31,872 nucleotides of DNA from Thermovirga lienii DSM 17291 (GCA_000233775.1 CP003097.1:1-31872), one strand, 5' to 3'; numbered from the stretch's first letter, positions 7,133-15,795 are shown. Translations and numbers: made by a program. Notes: generated by a model not told the origin, from the letters alone.

Positions 7133-8644
7133 TTGGAGCTTCATGAAAGAATAAGAAGTAAGGTTTTGAGAGAAAAAGTGGTATCGAAAGAGGAAGCGGC
7201 GAAATTCATCAAAGATGGAATGACCGTAGCATGTAGCGGTTTTACTCCAGCAGGCTATCCCAAGGTCGTACCTGAAATGATCGCCCAAAGAGCCCAGAAG
7301 GGTGAAAATATAAGACTAAACATCATTACGGGCGCCTCAACAGGAGATGAATTAGACGGAGTTCTCGCAAGAAGTGGCGTCATTAAGAAACGATACCCTT
7401 ACCAAACAAACACCGACTGCAGAAACGGCATAAACTCGGGACAGATAGATTTTTGCGATATTCATTTGAGTCATTTGCCTCAATTTATAAAACTAGGATA
7501 TCTAGGTAATATTGACATAGCCTTAGTAGAAGCTGTTGCCATCACAGAGGACGGCGGGATAGTTCCATCCACCTCTGTGGGAGCGACGAACACCTTCGTT
7601 CAAAAAGCAGACAAAGTAATAGTGGAAATAAATTTTGCCCAACCGCTGGATTTGGAAGGCCTTCACGATATATATGACCCTGGGGACCCTCCCTTAAGAT
7701 CGCCAATACCTCTGTGCAGAGTTTCCGATAGAATAGGAATACCATATATCCCTTGTCCGAAAGAAAAAATTGTCGCAATTGTAATCTCAAACCGAAAGGA
7801 TTCTACAAACCCCGTTGCGGAGATAGATAGAGATTCCAGGCTTATCGCAGGCCACATAATTGATTTTCTTGAATTTGAAATCAAAAAAGGAAGATTCCCC
7901 AAAAATTTACTCCCTCTACAATCCGGCGTAGGTAGTGTGGCCAATGCAGTACTAACCAACTTCAAAGAATCCCGTTTTGAAAATTTAGAGATATACTCAG
8001 AAGTCCTGCAAGACGCCGTGCTGGAGTTGATCGATACAGGAAAGGTATCCTTTGCATCTGGGACAGCCTTTACAATCTCTCCCTCAAAATTGGACCACTT
8101 TTATAAAAACTTAAAATTCTACAAGAACTACACCATCCTCAGACCCCAGGAGATAAGCAATAACCCTGAAGTAATTCGTCGCCTCGGAGTAATAGCAATG
8201 AACACTGCAATAGAAATAGATATATATGGCAACGTCAACTCTACTCATATAGGTGGATGCGCAATGATGAATGGAATCGGAGGGTCTGGTGACTTCACCA
8301 GAAACGCTGCATTGTCCATCTTTACAACTAAGTCTGTGGCCAAAGACGGCAATATATCCTCCATAGTACCCATGGTGTCCCATCATGATCACACCGAACA
8401 TGATGTACACGTCGTCGTAACGGAACAAGGTTTAGCCGATCTGAGAGGCTTGAGCCCAAAAGAAAGGGTCAAACAAATAATCGGCAAATGCGCCCATCCA
8501 GATTTCAGGAAGGAATTATGGGATTACTACAGGAAAGCTCTTTTTTATGCCAAATATAAACATACTCCCCACATGTTAAATAGAGTTTTCGATTTACACA
8601 ACTATATGGTTAAATATGGTACCATGAAACCCAAAGTCTGCTAA
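7133..8644 (+). CDS. Succinyl-CoA:acetate CoA-transferase (acetyl-CoA hydrolase/transferase family)
   Basis: A 503-residue cytoplasmic enzyme of the Cat1/AarC/Ach1 group that moves CoA between acyl-CoAs and free acids, typically succinyl-CoA plus acetate to succinate plus acetyl-CoA. The catalytic Glu is E290 in YSEVLQD. The succinate-specific subgroup signature GNVNSTHIGGCAMMNGIGGSGDF-like block is present near 365-390, followed by VPMVSHHDHTEHDVHVVVTEQG. The start is TTG after GAGGTGAGC, 28 bases behind the permease. Originally it was the second gene of the B12-riboswitch operon. The insertion sequence now separates it from that promoter, so its expression may depend on read-through or on a promoter in the element. 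Confidence 0.9.
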   Translation: MELHERIRSKVLREKVVSKEEAAKFIKDGMTVACSGFTPAGYPKVVPEMIAQRAQKGENIRLNIITGASTGDELDGVLARSGVIKKRYPYQTNTDCRNGINSGQIDFCDIHLSHLPQFIKLGYLGNIDIALVEAVAITEDGGIVPSTSVGATNTFVQKADKVIVEINFAQPLDLEGLHDIYDPGDPPLRSPIPLCRVSDRIGIPYIPCPKEKIVAIVISNRKDSTNPVAEIDRDSRLIAGHIIDFLEFEIKKGRFPKNLLPLQSGVGSVANAVLTNFKESRFENLEIYSEVLQDAVLELIDTGKVSFASGTAFTISPSKLDHFYKNLKFYKNYTILRPQEISNNPEVIRRLGVIAMNTAIEIDIYGNVNSTHIGGCAMMNGIGGSGDFTRNAALSIFTTKSVAKDGNISSIVPMVSHHDHTEHDVHVVVTEQGLADLRGLSPKERVKQIIGKCAHPDFRKELWDYYRKALFYAKYKHTPHMLNRVFDLHNYMVKYGTMKPKVC

Positions 8645-8686
8645 ACCATTAAAGAAACCACACCTCATACAGGTCGTCTCCTTTCC

Positions 8687-8715
8687 TAGGCCGAGAAGGG
8701 TAACTTCTCGGCCTA
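8687..8715. terminator. Hairpin between convergent CoA-transferase and aroKB genes
   Basis: A perfect 12-bp stem, TAGGCCGAGAAG at 8687-8698 with CTTCTCGGCCTA at 8704-8715, and a 5-base loop. It lies midway between two convergent stop codons. There is no strong T-run on either side (AATAAATAA follows on +), so it is a likely but atypical bidirectional terminator. Confidence 0.6.
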
Positions 8716-8743
8716 AATAAATACCTCCCGCCCTAAATTTCGA

Positions 8744-10312
8744 TCATTCCGAAGCCAATATCTCTTCATAACACTCCCTAAATTTATCCAAAGTGCATTC
8801 CTCTATAACTACGGATTTCTCACCCTTTACAGGAAGGACAAGCCTTGATTTGCCGTTGGTAAATTTCTTATCCTTTTCTATGAACGGAGCTATTTGCTCC
8901 CAGGTCAAATGGGACTTCACTGGAAGGCCCAAACCCTTCAGCAGGCTTTTGAGCCTGTTCAAGGTCTCTTCGTCACAAAGTCCCAACCTGCACGATAGGG
9001 TCGTAGCCACTACCAAACCGACGGAGACTGCGTCCCCGTGACTCCACTGGTATCCCGAGGCGCTCTCTATGCCGTGGGCCACAGTATGGCCAAGGTTTAG
9101 GCGCATCCTCTCCCCTGTTTTTTCCTGCTCGTCCATTTTGACTATGCTCTGCTTTATCGCCACGCACCTTGCTATGACCTCCACGAGAAAATCCAAGTCT
9201 CGCCTGACGAGGGCTTCTCTGTTGTTCTCCAGCAGCTTGAAAAGCTCCCAGTCCTCACCTAGGCCGTACTTGACGATCTCCGCAAGTCCCTGTCTATAGT
9301 TGTCCCAAGACAGAGTCAAGAGGCACTTGACGTCCGCTACAACTGCCCTTGGCCTGTAAAAGGCTCCAACAAGGTTTTTACCAAAAGGAAGGTTTACCCC
9401 CACCTTTCCACCTATGGAGCTATCCACCTGAGCAAGAAGGGTGGTAGGGCACTGAACCAAATGCACACCGCGCATCCAGGTAGCAGCGGCAAAACCCGCC
9501 ACATCGCCCACGGAACCACCCCCTAGAGCTATTACGGTGCTTCCTCTGTCCAATCCTGCCTTGGCAAAGGCCTCATACAGTCCTTCCACATGCCTTAATG
9601 TCTTGGCCTCCTCACCTCTAGGCAGTATATAGAGCCCCTTCAGCGCCCCAAGCCTCCCTGAGAAAAAGGGACCGGAAAGCTCGTCGGCCACCACGAAAGG
9701 AAGATCCCCATCCCCCAACAAGCTCCTAAGCTTTTCTTCGCAGAGGATGCCTCTACCTATGAATATGCTGTCGTCTATTACCTCCTCAATTTTTGGAGCA
9801 TCTTCATCAGTCAAAAGTCCCAAGCTCAAAAGGACCTCGTCCAGGATCTCCCCCACTGTTTTTCCGTCGGTCTCTATATGTAGGTTGCCCCCTTCATATA
9901 TCTTCTGCCTCTCCCTCCAAAGTACCTCTACCTTTCCCTCGTCAAGCAATGGCCTTTTGCCCGGTTCGTTCTTCGCCCTTGCAATGGCCTCTTGTGGAGA
10001 AACTCCCAATATGACCAGGGTTCCTTCCTCCAGGATCTTACTCTTGAGGTCCTGATTCAAAAGGGTGCCCCCTCCAAGGGAGACAATGATATTGCCGGCA
10101 TCCAAAAGATCAAGCAGGGTCTTTTTCTCCAGCTCCCTGAAGTAGGCTTCTCCTCTTTTTTTAAATATCTCAGCTACAGCCATGCCCTCCCTCTGCTCTA
10201 TAAGAACGTCCAAATCAACGAAAGGCATACCCGTCCTCACGGATAAAGCCTTTCCCACCGTAGTTTTGCCTGCCGCCATGAACCCCCCTATGAATATGCT
10301 AGGCCTTTTCAT
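8744..10312 (-). CDS. aroKB: Bifunctional shikimate kinase / 3-dehydroquinate synthase
   Basis: A 522-residue fusion of two shikimate pathway enzymes. Residues 1 to about 165 are shikimate kinase: Walker A GGFMAAGKTTVG, FVDLDVLIE, GEAYFRELE, SLGGGTLL and the lid Arg in GKRPLL. The remainder is 3-dehydroquinate synthase: LGGGSVGDVAGFAAATWMRG, PTTLLAQVDSSIGGKVGVN, and the metal ligands in LAEIVKYG, NLGHTVAHG and SHGDAV. It catalyses steps 2 (DAHP to dehydroquinate) and 5 (shikimate phosphorylation). The ATG at 10312 is chosen because it follows GGGAGGAGAG and starts MKRPSIFIGG; it overlaps the end of aroC by 14 bases, implying coupled translation. An in-frame upstream codon at 10384 lacks this support. 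Such fusions are known, for example in Thermotoga. It is the last gene of the operon. Confidence 0.95.
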   Translation of the reverse strand: MKRPSIFIGGFMAAGKTTVGKALSVRTGMPFVDLDVLIEQREGMAVAEIFKKRGEAYFRELEKKTLLDLLDAGNIIVSLGGGTLLNQDLKSKILEEGTLVILGVSPQEAIARAKNEPGKRPLLDEGKVEVLWRERQKIYEGGNLHIETDGKTVGEILDEVLLSLGLLTDEDAPKIEEVIDDSIFIGRGILCEEKLRSLLGDGDLPFVVADELSGPFFSGRLGALKGLYILPRGEEAKTLRHVEGLYEAFAKAGLDRGSTVIALGGGSVGDVAGFAAATWMRGVHLVQCPTTLLAQVDSSIGGKVGVNLPFGKNLVGAFYRPRAVVADVKCLLTLSWDNYRQGLAEIVKYGLGEDWELFKLLENNREALVRRDLDFLVEVIARCVAIKQSIVKMDEQEKTGERMRLNLGHTVAHGIESASGYQWSHGDAVSVGLVVATTLSCRLGLCDEETLNRLKSLLKGLGLPVKSHLTWEQIAPFIEKDKKFTNGKSRLVLPVKGEKSVVIEECTLDKFRECYEEILASE

Positions 10313-11480
10313 CGTCTCTCCTCCCAACCCTACTAACATAGGAAGAAAAACGTTCTTGGACTTCCTCCAGGATATCTCCTCCAAATTGTTCCATTATGGC
10401 CTCCGCAATCACCCAGGACAGCATGGCCTCGGCTACTATCCTCGCGGCTGGAACGGCACACACGTCACTTCTTTCCCTGTGGGCAAAGGAAGCCTCCATC
10501 AGGTCCAAGCGAATCGAAGGCAGAGGCCTAGTGAGGGTGGGTATGGGCTTCATAAAGGCCCTTACAAGCACCTCTTCACCGTTGGTCATGCCTCCCTCTA
10601 TACCTCCGGCGCGGTTGGTCTCTCTTTTGATCCTTCCTTTTTCATCCATAAAAATGCCGTCGTGCACCTGACTGCCAGGAAGGTCTGCTAGTCGGCCCCC
10701 CTCTCCCACCTCCACTCCCTTTATGCCAGGAATGGCCATCATAGCTTGGGCTATCCTTCCATCCAACCTGCGGTCCCACTCCACGTAGGAGCCAACCCCA
10801 GGCGGAAGTCCTTTGACGGATACCACGAAAGCTCCCCCCAAGCTATCTCCTTCACTCATCGCCTCCCTTATCCTTTCTTTCAGCCTCTCCTCATCGGTTT
10901 GAAACACACAACCCAACGGCGAGTTGGAAGCAACATGCCATTCCTCCTCTTCAGAAGGTACTTTCACCGTCACTCCACCTACGCTTGTTACCGCGCTTCT
11001 AACTTCTATCCCCAAGCTTTCTATTAAAAGCCTGGCCAAGGTCCCCGCCACGGTCCACGCTGCGGTGGCCCTGGCGCTTGCTCTCTCAAGGACCGGCCGC
11101 ATGTTTTCATGGCCGTACTTCAACCCTCCTGGAAGATCTGCATGCCCAGGACGAGGACAATAAACGCTCTTTTCCTTCACTGCTTTGGGATCACAACTTT
11201 GTGGATCCATGGAGCTTCGCCACTCTTCCCACTCGCTGTTTTCAATGGTCAACCCGCATGGAGCACCAGTGGTTTTACCGTTCCAAATGCCGCCCCAGAT
11301 GGTAAGATGGTCTTTTTCTATCTTCATCCTGGCGCCTCGGCCATAACCCCGCCGTCTGCGCTCAAGCTCCTTTTCCAACCTTTCTATGGGTACTGAAAGC
11401 CCTGCAGGAAGGCCTTCCACTACCGTTATGAGCCCCCTGCCGTGGGATTCTCCGCTGGTGAGAAACCTCAAAATCCCCAT
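10299..11480 (-). CDS. aroC: Chorismate synthase
   Basis: A 393-residue enzyme that makes chorismate from 5-enolpyruvylshikimate-3-phosphate using reduced FMN. Family signatures in order: GESHGRGLITVVEGLPAG near the N-terminus, the basic RRRRGYGRGARM region, RASARATAAWTVAGTLA in the middle, and RSDVCAVPAARIVAEAM towards the C-terminus. The ATG at 11480, just behind AAAGGAGGAGGCG, begins MGILRFLTSGESHG. That matches the usual chorismate synthase start, so the longer frame reaching 11516 is rejected. It lies 19 bases after the aroE stop and overlaps aroKB. Confidence 0.96.
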   Translation of the reverse strand: MGILRFLTSGESHGRGLITVVEGLPAGLSVPIERLEKELERRRRGYGRGARMKIEKDHLTIWGGIWNGKTTGAPCGLTIENSEWEEWRSSMDPQSCDPKAVKEKSVYCPRPGHADLPGGLKYGHENMRPVLERASARATAAWTVAGTLARLLIESLGIEVRSAVTSVGGVTVKVPSEEEEWHVASNSPLGCVFQTDEERLKERIREAMSEGDSLGGAFVVSVKGLPPGVGSYVEWDRRLDGRIAQAMMAIPGIKGVEVGEGGRLADLPGSQVHDGIFMDEKGRIKRETNRAGGIEGGMTNGEEVLVRAFMKPIPTLTRPLPSIRLDLMEASFAHRERSDVCAVPAARIVAEAMLSWVIAEAIMEQFGGDILEEVQERFSSYVSRVGRRDDEKA

Positions 11481-11499
11481 CGCCTCCTCCTTTCTGGCC

Positions 11500-12339
11500 T
11501 CAAAGGCCAAGGGCACTGCGCATAGCGCAAACTTCCGGATTTATCCCCGTAAAAAGGCGAAAGGCCCACACTCCCTGCCGCAAGAGCACTTCCTCCCCTG
11601 GTACGTGCTTCAAATTCCTCCTCTTCGCCTCTTCTATCAGTTGAGTCGTGCCCCCTGGAAGATAAACTATGTCCAAAACTCCTTTTACATCCCATGAATC
11701 CAAAAACCTCTCCAGCAAACCCTTCGGCCACGGCACACTGGACATTCCCAAGGACGTGGCATTGATAAGAAGGCCTCCGGAAGAAACAGGAAGGTCTCCC
11801 CAAGGAAGGAATTGGAAGGGCCTTTCGGGGAAAAGTTCGTTCATCTTTTCGACCAAGGTTTTCCCACGATTTTCCATTCTGTTGGTTATCCAAACTCTCT
11901 TAAAGCCCCTCTTCCCCAGGGCGTAGGCCGAAGCCTTTGCCGCTCCGCCTGCTCCTAAGAGGAAGGCCTCCTTGTCTTCAGAAATCAAAGAATCAAGTAT
12001 CTCCTCTATGGCTATGACGTCCGTGTTGTACCCTAAAGCCTTCCCGTCTTTGAACAGGACGGTGTTCACTGCTCCAAGAGCCTTGGCTTCGGAGGTGGCC
12101 TCGTCCAGCAAGGTCAAAGCCGTTTCCTTATGGGGTACTGTTATGTTGCAACCTATAGCACCTAGACTCTTCAAGCCCTCCAGGGCGCCCTTCATATCTT
12201 CTTTTTTGACCTTAAAAGCCAAGTAGGCCATGTTCAGCCCCATCTTTGAAAACGCTGCGTTATGCATCGTTGGCGAAAGGCTGTGCTCCACTGGGTCCCC
12301 CAAAAGGGCCACCAGTTTGGTTTCAGCGTTTATATTCAA
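11500..12339 (-). CDS. aroE: Shikimate dehydrogenase (NADP)
   Basis: A 279-residue enzyme reducing 3-dehydroshikimate to shikimate. It shows the substrate pocket GDPVEHSLSPTMHN, the catalytic Lys in NITVPHKE, the catalytic Asp in GYNTD, the Rossmann loop GAGGAAKA, the NR motif ITNRMENR typical of NADP binding, and the closing QG in LLRQGVWAF. The start is TTG at 12339, with GAGGGGG about eight bases upstream inside aroA, and it overlaps aroA by 17 bases. Length is standard. Confidence 0.95.
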   Translation of the reverse strand: MNINAETKLVALLGDPVEHSLSPTMHNAAFSKMGLNMAYLAFKVKKEDMKGALEGLKSLGAIGCNITVPHKETALTLLDEATSEAKALGAVNTVLFKDGKALGYNTDVIAIEEILDSLISEDKEAFLLGAGGAAKASAYALGKRGFKRVWITNRMENRGKTLVEKMNELFPERPFQFLPWGDLPVSSGGLLINATSLGMSSVPWPKGLLERFLDSWDVKGVLDIVYLPGGTTQLIEEAKRRNLKHVPGEEVLLRQGVWAFRLFTGINPEVCAMRSALGL

Positions 12340-13639
12340 GGTCTTTTACCCCCTCTGAAAGCATGGACAGGTGATCGAAAAACTCTGGATAGGATATGCC
12401 AACACATTGGGCATCTTTCACTATTATCTCGTCTTGTGCAGCCAGGGCAGCTATGGAGAAGGTCATGGCGATCCTGTGGTCTTTTGAGCTTTCAACGCAA
12501 CCTCCTCCAAGAGGTGTAGGACCAGTTATAAAAAAGCCGTCCTCCAGCTCCTCCACGTCTGCTCCCAAGGCTCTGAGCCCCTTGGCCATTGAACTTATGC
12601 GGTCTGACTCCTTCACCCTCAGCTCCTCTGCATGGGTGATCTTGGTTACCCCGTGGGCCTGGGTAGCTATGAGGGCCAGCAATGGAAGCTCATCTATCAT
12701 GGTGGGAATTGCGTCTTTTTCCACCTCTATACCCTCAAGTTCCGAGTACCTAACCCTTATGTTGCCCACTGGTTCTCCGCCGGCAGACTCTTTTTCCTCT
12801 ATCTCTATGGAAGCCCCCATCTTTTTAAGGCATTCCAAAAAACCCGTCCTTGTGGGGTTTATCCCTACGTTTTCCAGCACTATATCTGAGCCCGGAACAA
12901 TGAGTGCCCCAGTTATCCAAAAGGCAGCGGAGGAGAAATCCCCAGGAACCCTTATAGAACACCCTGGAAGGTCGCTGCATGGATAAACCGTTATTCGATT
13001 ATCTTCCTGCCTCAGGGGCACTCCAATATGTCGCAAAAGTCTTTCCGAGTGGTCCCTGCTCTTGGCAGGCTCCACTACGGTCACGCTCCCGTGGGCGTTC
13101 AAGCCTGCTAGAATCAGGGCGGTCTTCACCTGAGCGCTGGCCATGGGAAGCTCAAAGGTTCCTCCCGAAAGGCAGCCCCCCCTTATGGAAAGAGGAAGGT
13201 AAGCTCCGCCCCCAGGCCCATCTATCCTTGCCCCTAAAGTCCTAAGAGGGGATACAACCCGCCCCATGGGCCTTTTTCGCAAGCTCTCATCGCCGGTTAT
13301 GACAGCAAAGACTCCTGGCGTGCCGGCCAAAAGGCCGCACAAAAGCCTGGCAGTGGTCCCTGAATTGCCAGCATCCAGGGGAGCTTTTATCTCCCCTGGA
13401 TTCATCCCCCTTCTTACCCTTACCTTGTCTCCAATTCTCTCCACTAGGCACCCTGCAAGCTCAAGACACCTGAGGGTGGAGGCACAATCTGCTCCAGAGG
13501 AGAAATTCTCTGCAGTTATGCCCTCAGAGGAAAGGGCTCCGAAGAAGCCCACCCTATGGGATATGGATTTATCCCCTGGGAGGGTCAAACGTCCTTTTAG
13601 CCCTCCCTCTGCGGGCCTTATTCTTACGTCATTGCTCAT
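12323..13639 (-). CDS. aroA: 3-phosphoshikimate 1-carboxyvinyltransferase (EPSP synthase), class II-like
   Basis: A 438-residue enzyme that adds the enolpyruvyl group of PEP to shikimate-3-phosphate. Motifs: LPGDKSISHR, DAGNSGTTARLL, RPMGRVV, SAQVKTALILAGL, SRDHSERLL, NPTRTGF, IPTMIDELPLLA, EELRVKESDRI and KDHRIAM. The set GDKS, SAQxK, RxHxE and NxTR is the pattern used to define class II EPSP synthases, many of which tolerate glyphosate. However, the Gly that is Ala in the most tolerant CP4 type is retained here (NSGTT). The ATG at 13639, preceded by GGGGTGATAGG, is preferred; a GTG at 13648 is an alternative. It overlaps tyrA by 11 bases. Confidence 0.95.
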   Translation of the reverse strand: MSNDVRIRPAEGGLKGRLTLPGDKSISHRVGFFGALSSEGITAENFSSGADCASTLRCLELAGCLVERIGDKVRVRRGMNPGEIKAPLDAGNSGTTARLLCGLLAGTPGVFAVITGDESLRKRPMGRVVSPLRTLGARIDGPGGGAYLPLSIRGGCLSGGTFELPMASAQVKTALILAGLNAHGSVTVVEPAKSRDHSERLLRHIGVPLRQEDNRITVYPCSDLPGCSIRVPGDFSSAAFWITGALIVPGSDIVLENVGINPTRTGFLECLKKMGASIEIEEKESAGGEPVGNIRVRYSELEGIEVEKDAIPTMIDELPLLALIATQAHGVTKITHAEELRVKESDRISSMAKGLRALGADVEELEDGFFITGPTPLGGGCVESSKDHRIAMTFSIAALAAQDEIIVKDAQCVGISYPEFFDHLSMLSEGVKDLEYKR

Positions 13640-14516
13640 CCCTATCACCCCTTTTGCTTACGCTCATGCCAAGGATCTTCTCCCTGCAGGACTTGGCCTT
13701 TTGCGCCATTTTAATGACTTCGTCAGTGCTTGAACCGGCTATTTCGCCCAGCAAAGACTCGGCCCGCAGGAGCAATGGCCTTATCAGATCCTGATTTTGC
13801 TCCCACATTTGGGCCACAAGCCAGGACGGTCCGCTGGAAAGCCTTGATGTATCCCTGAAGCCCCCGGAAGCCATAGAAAAAAGCCCCTCTAAATCCTTCA
13901 TCTGCTCTGCTGCCACAAGGGGTAGCACCATGGAAAGCAACATGGGAAAGTGACTCAGGCACGCCGCTGCCCTGTCGTGAGACAAAGGATCCATCCGGAG
14001 GCTTGAGCCTCCCAGAGCCGATGCTAGCTCCTCTGCGATCTCCACGACCTCTTCGGATGTGTGAGCAAAGGGCACCACGGCGCAGAGGGCTCCTTGGAAA
14101 AGGTCACAAGAGGCGTTATTTATCCCCCCATTTTCCCTGCCCGCCATGGGATGAAACCCCACGTACCTCTCCCGCCATAGTTCCGATAGTGCCCCTCCCA
14201 CTCTGCGCTTGGCACTTCCTGTATCCATTACGGCCTTGACGTTCCCGTTGGGGCAAAGGTACGCTTTTCCGCCTACGTCCACTATCTCCCCAGCTGGAAC
14301 AGCTATCACAAGGACATCCGAAGATGAAACGAGTTCTTCCAACGTACCGTCCCCGTTGTCTATAAAGCCTCTCTCTTTGGCAAACTTCATCACTTCTTCG
14401 TCAACGTCCCAACCTGAAACCTTCCTCGCTCCTCCACGAGTCTTCAATGCACAAGCTATGGATCCTCCTATAAGGCCGAGACCTACGATACCTACATGGC
14501 AATCCTTAAGCCGCAT
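13629..14516 (-). CDS. tyrA: Prephenate dehydrogenase
   Basis: A 295-residue NAD(P)-dependent enzyme that converts prephenate to 4-hydroxyphenylpyruvate, the tyrosine-specific branch after chorismate. Seen: dinucleotide-binding GLGLIGGS, VMDTGSAKRRV, the substrate motif YVGFHPMAGRENGG, HDRAAACLSHFPMLLS and SGGFRDTSRL. There is no ACT domain and no fused chorismate mutase, so it is a short form without its own Tyr-binding domain. The ATG at 14516 sits behind GAGGAGGTT and overlaps the end of aroF by 25 bases. It is the only branch-specific gene in the operon; chorismate mutase and pheA are not in the window. Confidence 0.94.
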   Translation of the reverse strand: MRLKDCHVGIVGLGLIGGSIACALKTRGGARKVSGWDVDEEVMKFAKERGFIDNGDGTLEELVSSSDVLVIAVPAGEIVDVGGKAYLCPNGNVKAVMDTGSAKRRVGGALSELWRERYVGFHPMAGRENGGINNASCDLFQGALCAVVPFAHTSEEVVEIAEELASALGGSSLRMDPLSHDRAAACLSHFPMLLSMVLPLVAAEQMKDLEGLFSMASGGFRDTSRLSSGPSWLVAQMWEQNQDLIRPLLLRAESLLGEIAGSSTDEVIKMAQKAKSCREKILGMSVSKRGDRDEQ

Positions 14517-15535
14517 GGTGCTTTAACCTCCTCGTCCAGGACGCTACACAACCTGTTTACGCTCTCCATCAGATCACCGAACTCCTCCAGAGTAAGGCTT
14601 TGGGCTCCATCGGAAAGGGCCTCATGGGGTCTTGGATGGACTTCTATCATGAGTCCATCGGCCCCGGCAGCCATGGCTGCCATGCTCATGGGTTTTATAA
14701 GCTCCTTGCGCCCTGTTCCATGGCTCGGATCTACGATGACGGGAAGGTGGCTAATGGATTTGACCAGTGGAACCACACTAAGATCCAGCGTGTTCCTGGT
14801 GCTGGTGTCGAAGCTTCTTATGCCTCTTTCACACAAGATAACCTTGTGGTTGCCTCCTGCCAGTATGTATTCTGCCGCCTGAAGCCACTCATCCACGGTG
14901 GCCATCATCCCTCTCTTGAGCAATACTGGCTTTCTGGTACGGCCTACTGCCTTGAGAAGGGCAAAGTTCATCATGTTCCTGGCCCCTATCTGAAGTATGT
15001 CCACGTGGGGTTCCAGCCACTCCAGGTCCTCAGGAGACATTATCTCTGTGACTATGGGAAGGCCTGTCTTTTCTTTTGCCTCCACCAAAAGATTTATTCC
15101 CTCGCTGCCAAGGCCTTGAAAGGAGTAGGGGTTGGTCCTGGGCTTGAAGGCCCCTCCCCTTAGAACATTGGCACCTAATGTCTTGACACCTGATGCGGTC
15201 TCCAATATCTGGGATCGGCTCTCCACTGAACAGGGTCCGGCCATTATAAGTCTGTGGCCGCCGCCTACCTTTATGTCCTCGGTTATGTGGAAAACGTTGT
15301 CATCAGGGAAGGTCTCTCTGGAAGCCAGCGGATAGGGTTTTTTCGTGGAAGTTACAGTCTTCACGCCTGGAAGGGATAGAACCAGGTTACCCACTTTTTC
15401 ACAGCCGTTTGAAACGATGTAGGGAGACTCAAAAGACCCTACAACCCTCAAACTGCAACCTCTTCGCTCCAGGAAATCACAAACTCGCGCCACCTCTAAG
15501 CTCTTACAACCTCTTGCCATGTGAATAACCAACAT
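14492..15535 (-). CDS. aroF: 3-deoxy-7-phosphoheptulonate (DAHP) synthase, type I-beta with N-terminal ferredoxin-like domain
   Basis: A 347-residue first enzyme of the shikimate pathway, condensing PEP and erythrose-4-phosphate. The N-terminal 70 or so residues form the small ferredoxin-like domain known to mediate Tyr/Phe feedback in Thermotoga DAHP synthase. The barrel follows: MAGPCSVES, RGGAFKPRTNPYSFQGLG, QIGARNMMNF, LLKRGMMAT, CERGIRSFDTSTRNTLDLS, IVDPSHGTGRKEL, and IEVHPRPHEALSDGAQSL. The ATG at 15535 follows AGGAGGTAGAGGAGA. It is the first structural gene of the operon, about 25 bases behind an attenuator terminator. Expression and probably activity are therefore both tied to aromatic amino acid supply. 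Confidence 0.95.
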   Translation of the reverse strand: MLVIHMARGCKSLEVARVCDFLERRGCSLRVVGSFESPYIVSNGCEKVGNLVLSLPGVKTVTSTKKPYPLASRETFPDDNVFHITEDIKVGGGHRLIMAGPCSVESRSQILETASGVKTLGANVLRGGAFKPRTNPYSFQGLGSEGINLLVEAKEKTGLPIVTEIMSPEDLEWLEPHVDILQIGARNMMNFALLKAVGRTRKPVLLKRGMMATVDEWLQAAEYILAGGNHKVILCERGIRSFDTSTRNTLDLSVVPLVKSISHLPVIVDPSHGTGRKELIKPMSMAAMAAGADGLMIEVHPRPHEALSDGAQSLTLEEFGDLMESVNRLCSVLDEEVKAPCGLRIAM

Positions 15536-15559
15536 TCTCCTCTACCTCCTTTGGCGAAT

Positions 15560-15600
15560 AAAAAAGCCGGAACGGGATGTGGAAATCCCGTTCCGGCTTT
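15560..15600 (-). terminator. Attenuator terminator in the aro operon leader
   Basis: On the minus strand, arms 15600-15586 (AAAGCCGGAACGGGA) and 15577-15563 form a perfect 15-bp stem with an 8-base loop, followed by TTTTTT at 15565-15560. It sits between the promoter and the first structural gene, so it must be bypassed for the operon to be expressed. The 5' arm plus loop (15598-15579) is largely complementary to leader segment 15686-15667, including an unbroken 10-base GTGGAAATCC match. That provides a mutually exclusive antiterminator. Confidence 0.92.
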
Positions 15601-15630
15601 GATTTACTTTGATTCTTCTTTAGAGTCCCC

Positions 15631-15795
15631 TTAGACGGAGCCTGTCACTCCTTCGGGGGCTAAAAGAGCCTCGGACGGATTTCCACGTGGTGACTGGCCA
15701 CTGGCGTAGTAAAAGCGCCACTGGCCGCTGGTAAAGCCGAAATAATAGGACTGGCTATCAAAGAGGGCAACGTTTCCTAGATTTAGGCTTCTCAT
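15631..15795 (-). CDS. Aromatic-rich leader peptide of the aro operon attenuator
   Basis: A 54-residue open frame starting ATG at 15795, behind AGGAAAGGAGAGCC, and ending TAA at 15631. Residues 12-30 contain nine aromatic residues in nineteen: Phe12, Tyr17, Tyr18, Phe19, Phe21, Trp26, Phe28, Tyr29, Tyr30 (SYYFGF and WRFYY can be read directly). This is the mark of a transcription attenuation leader: ribosomes stalling for charged Phe, Tyr or Trp tRNA would expose codons 37-43, which pair with the terminator 5' arm. It is longer than classical trp or phe leaders and appears to sense three amino acids at once. No known named family is claimed. Confidence 0.85.
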   Translation of the reverse strand: MRSLNLGNVALFDSQSYYFGFTSGQWRFYYASGQSPRGNPSEALLAPEGVTGSV

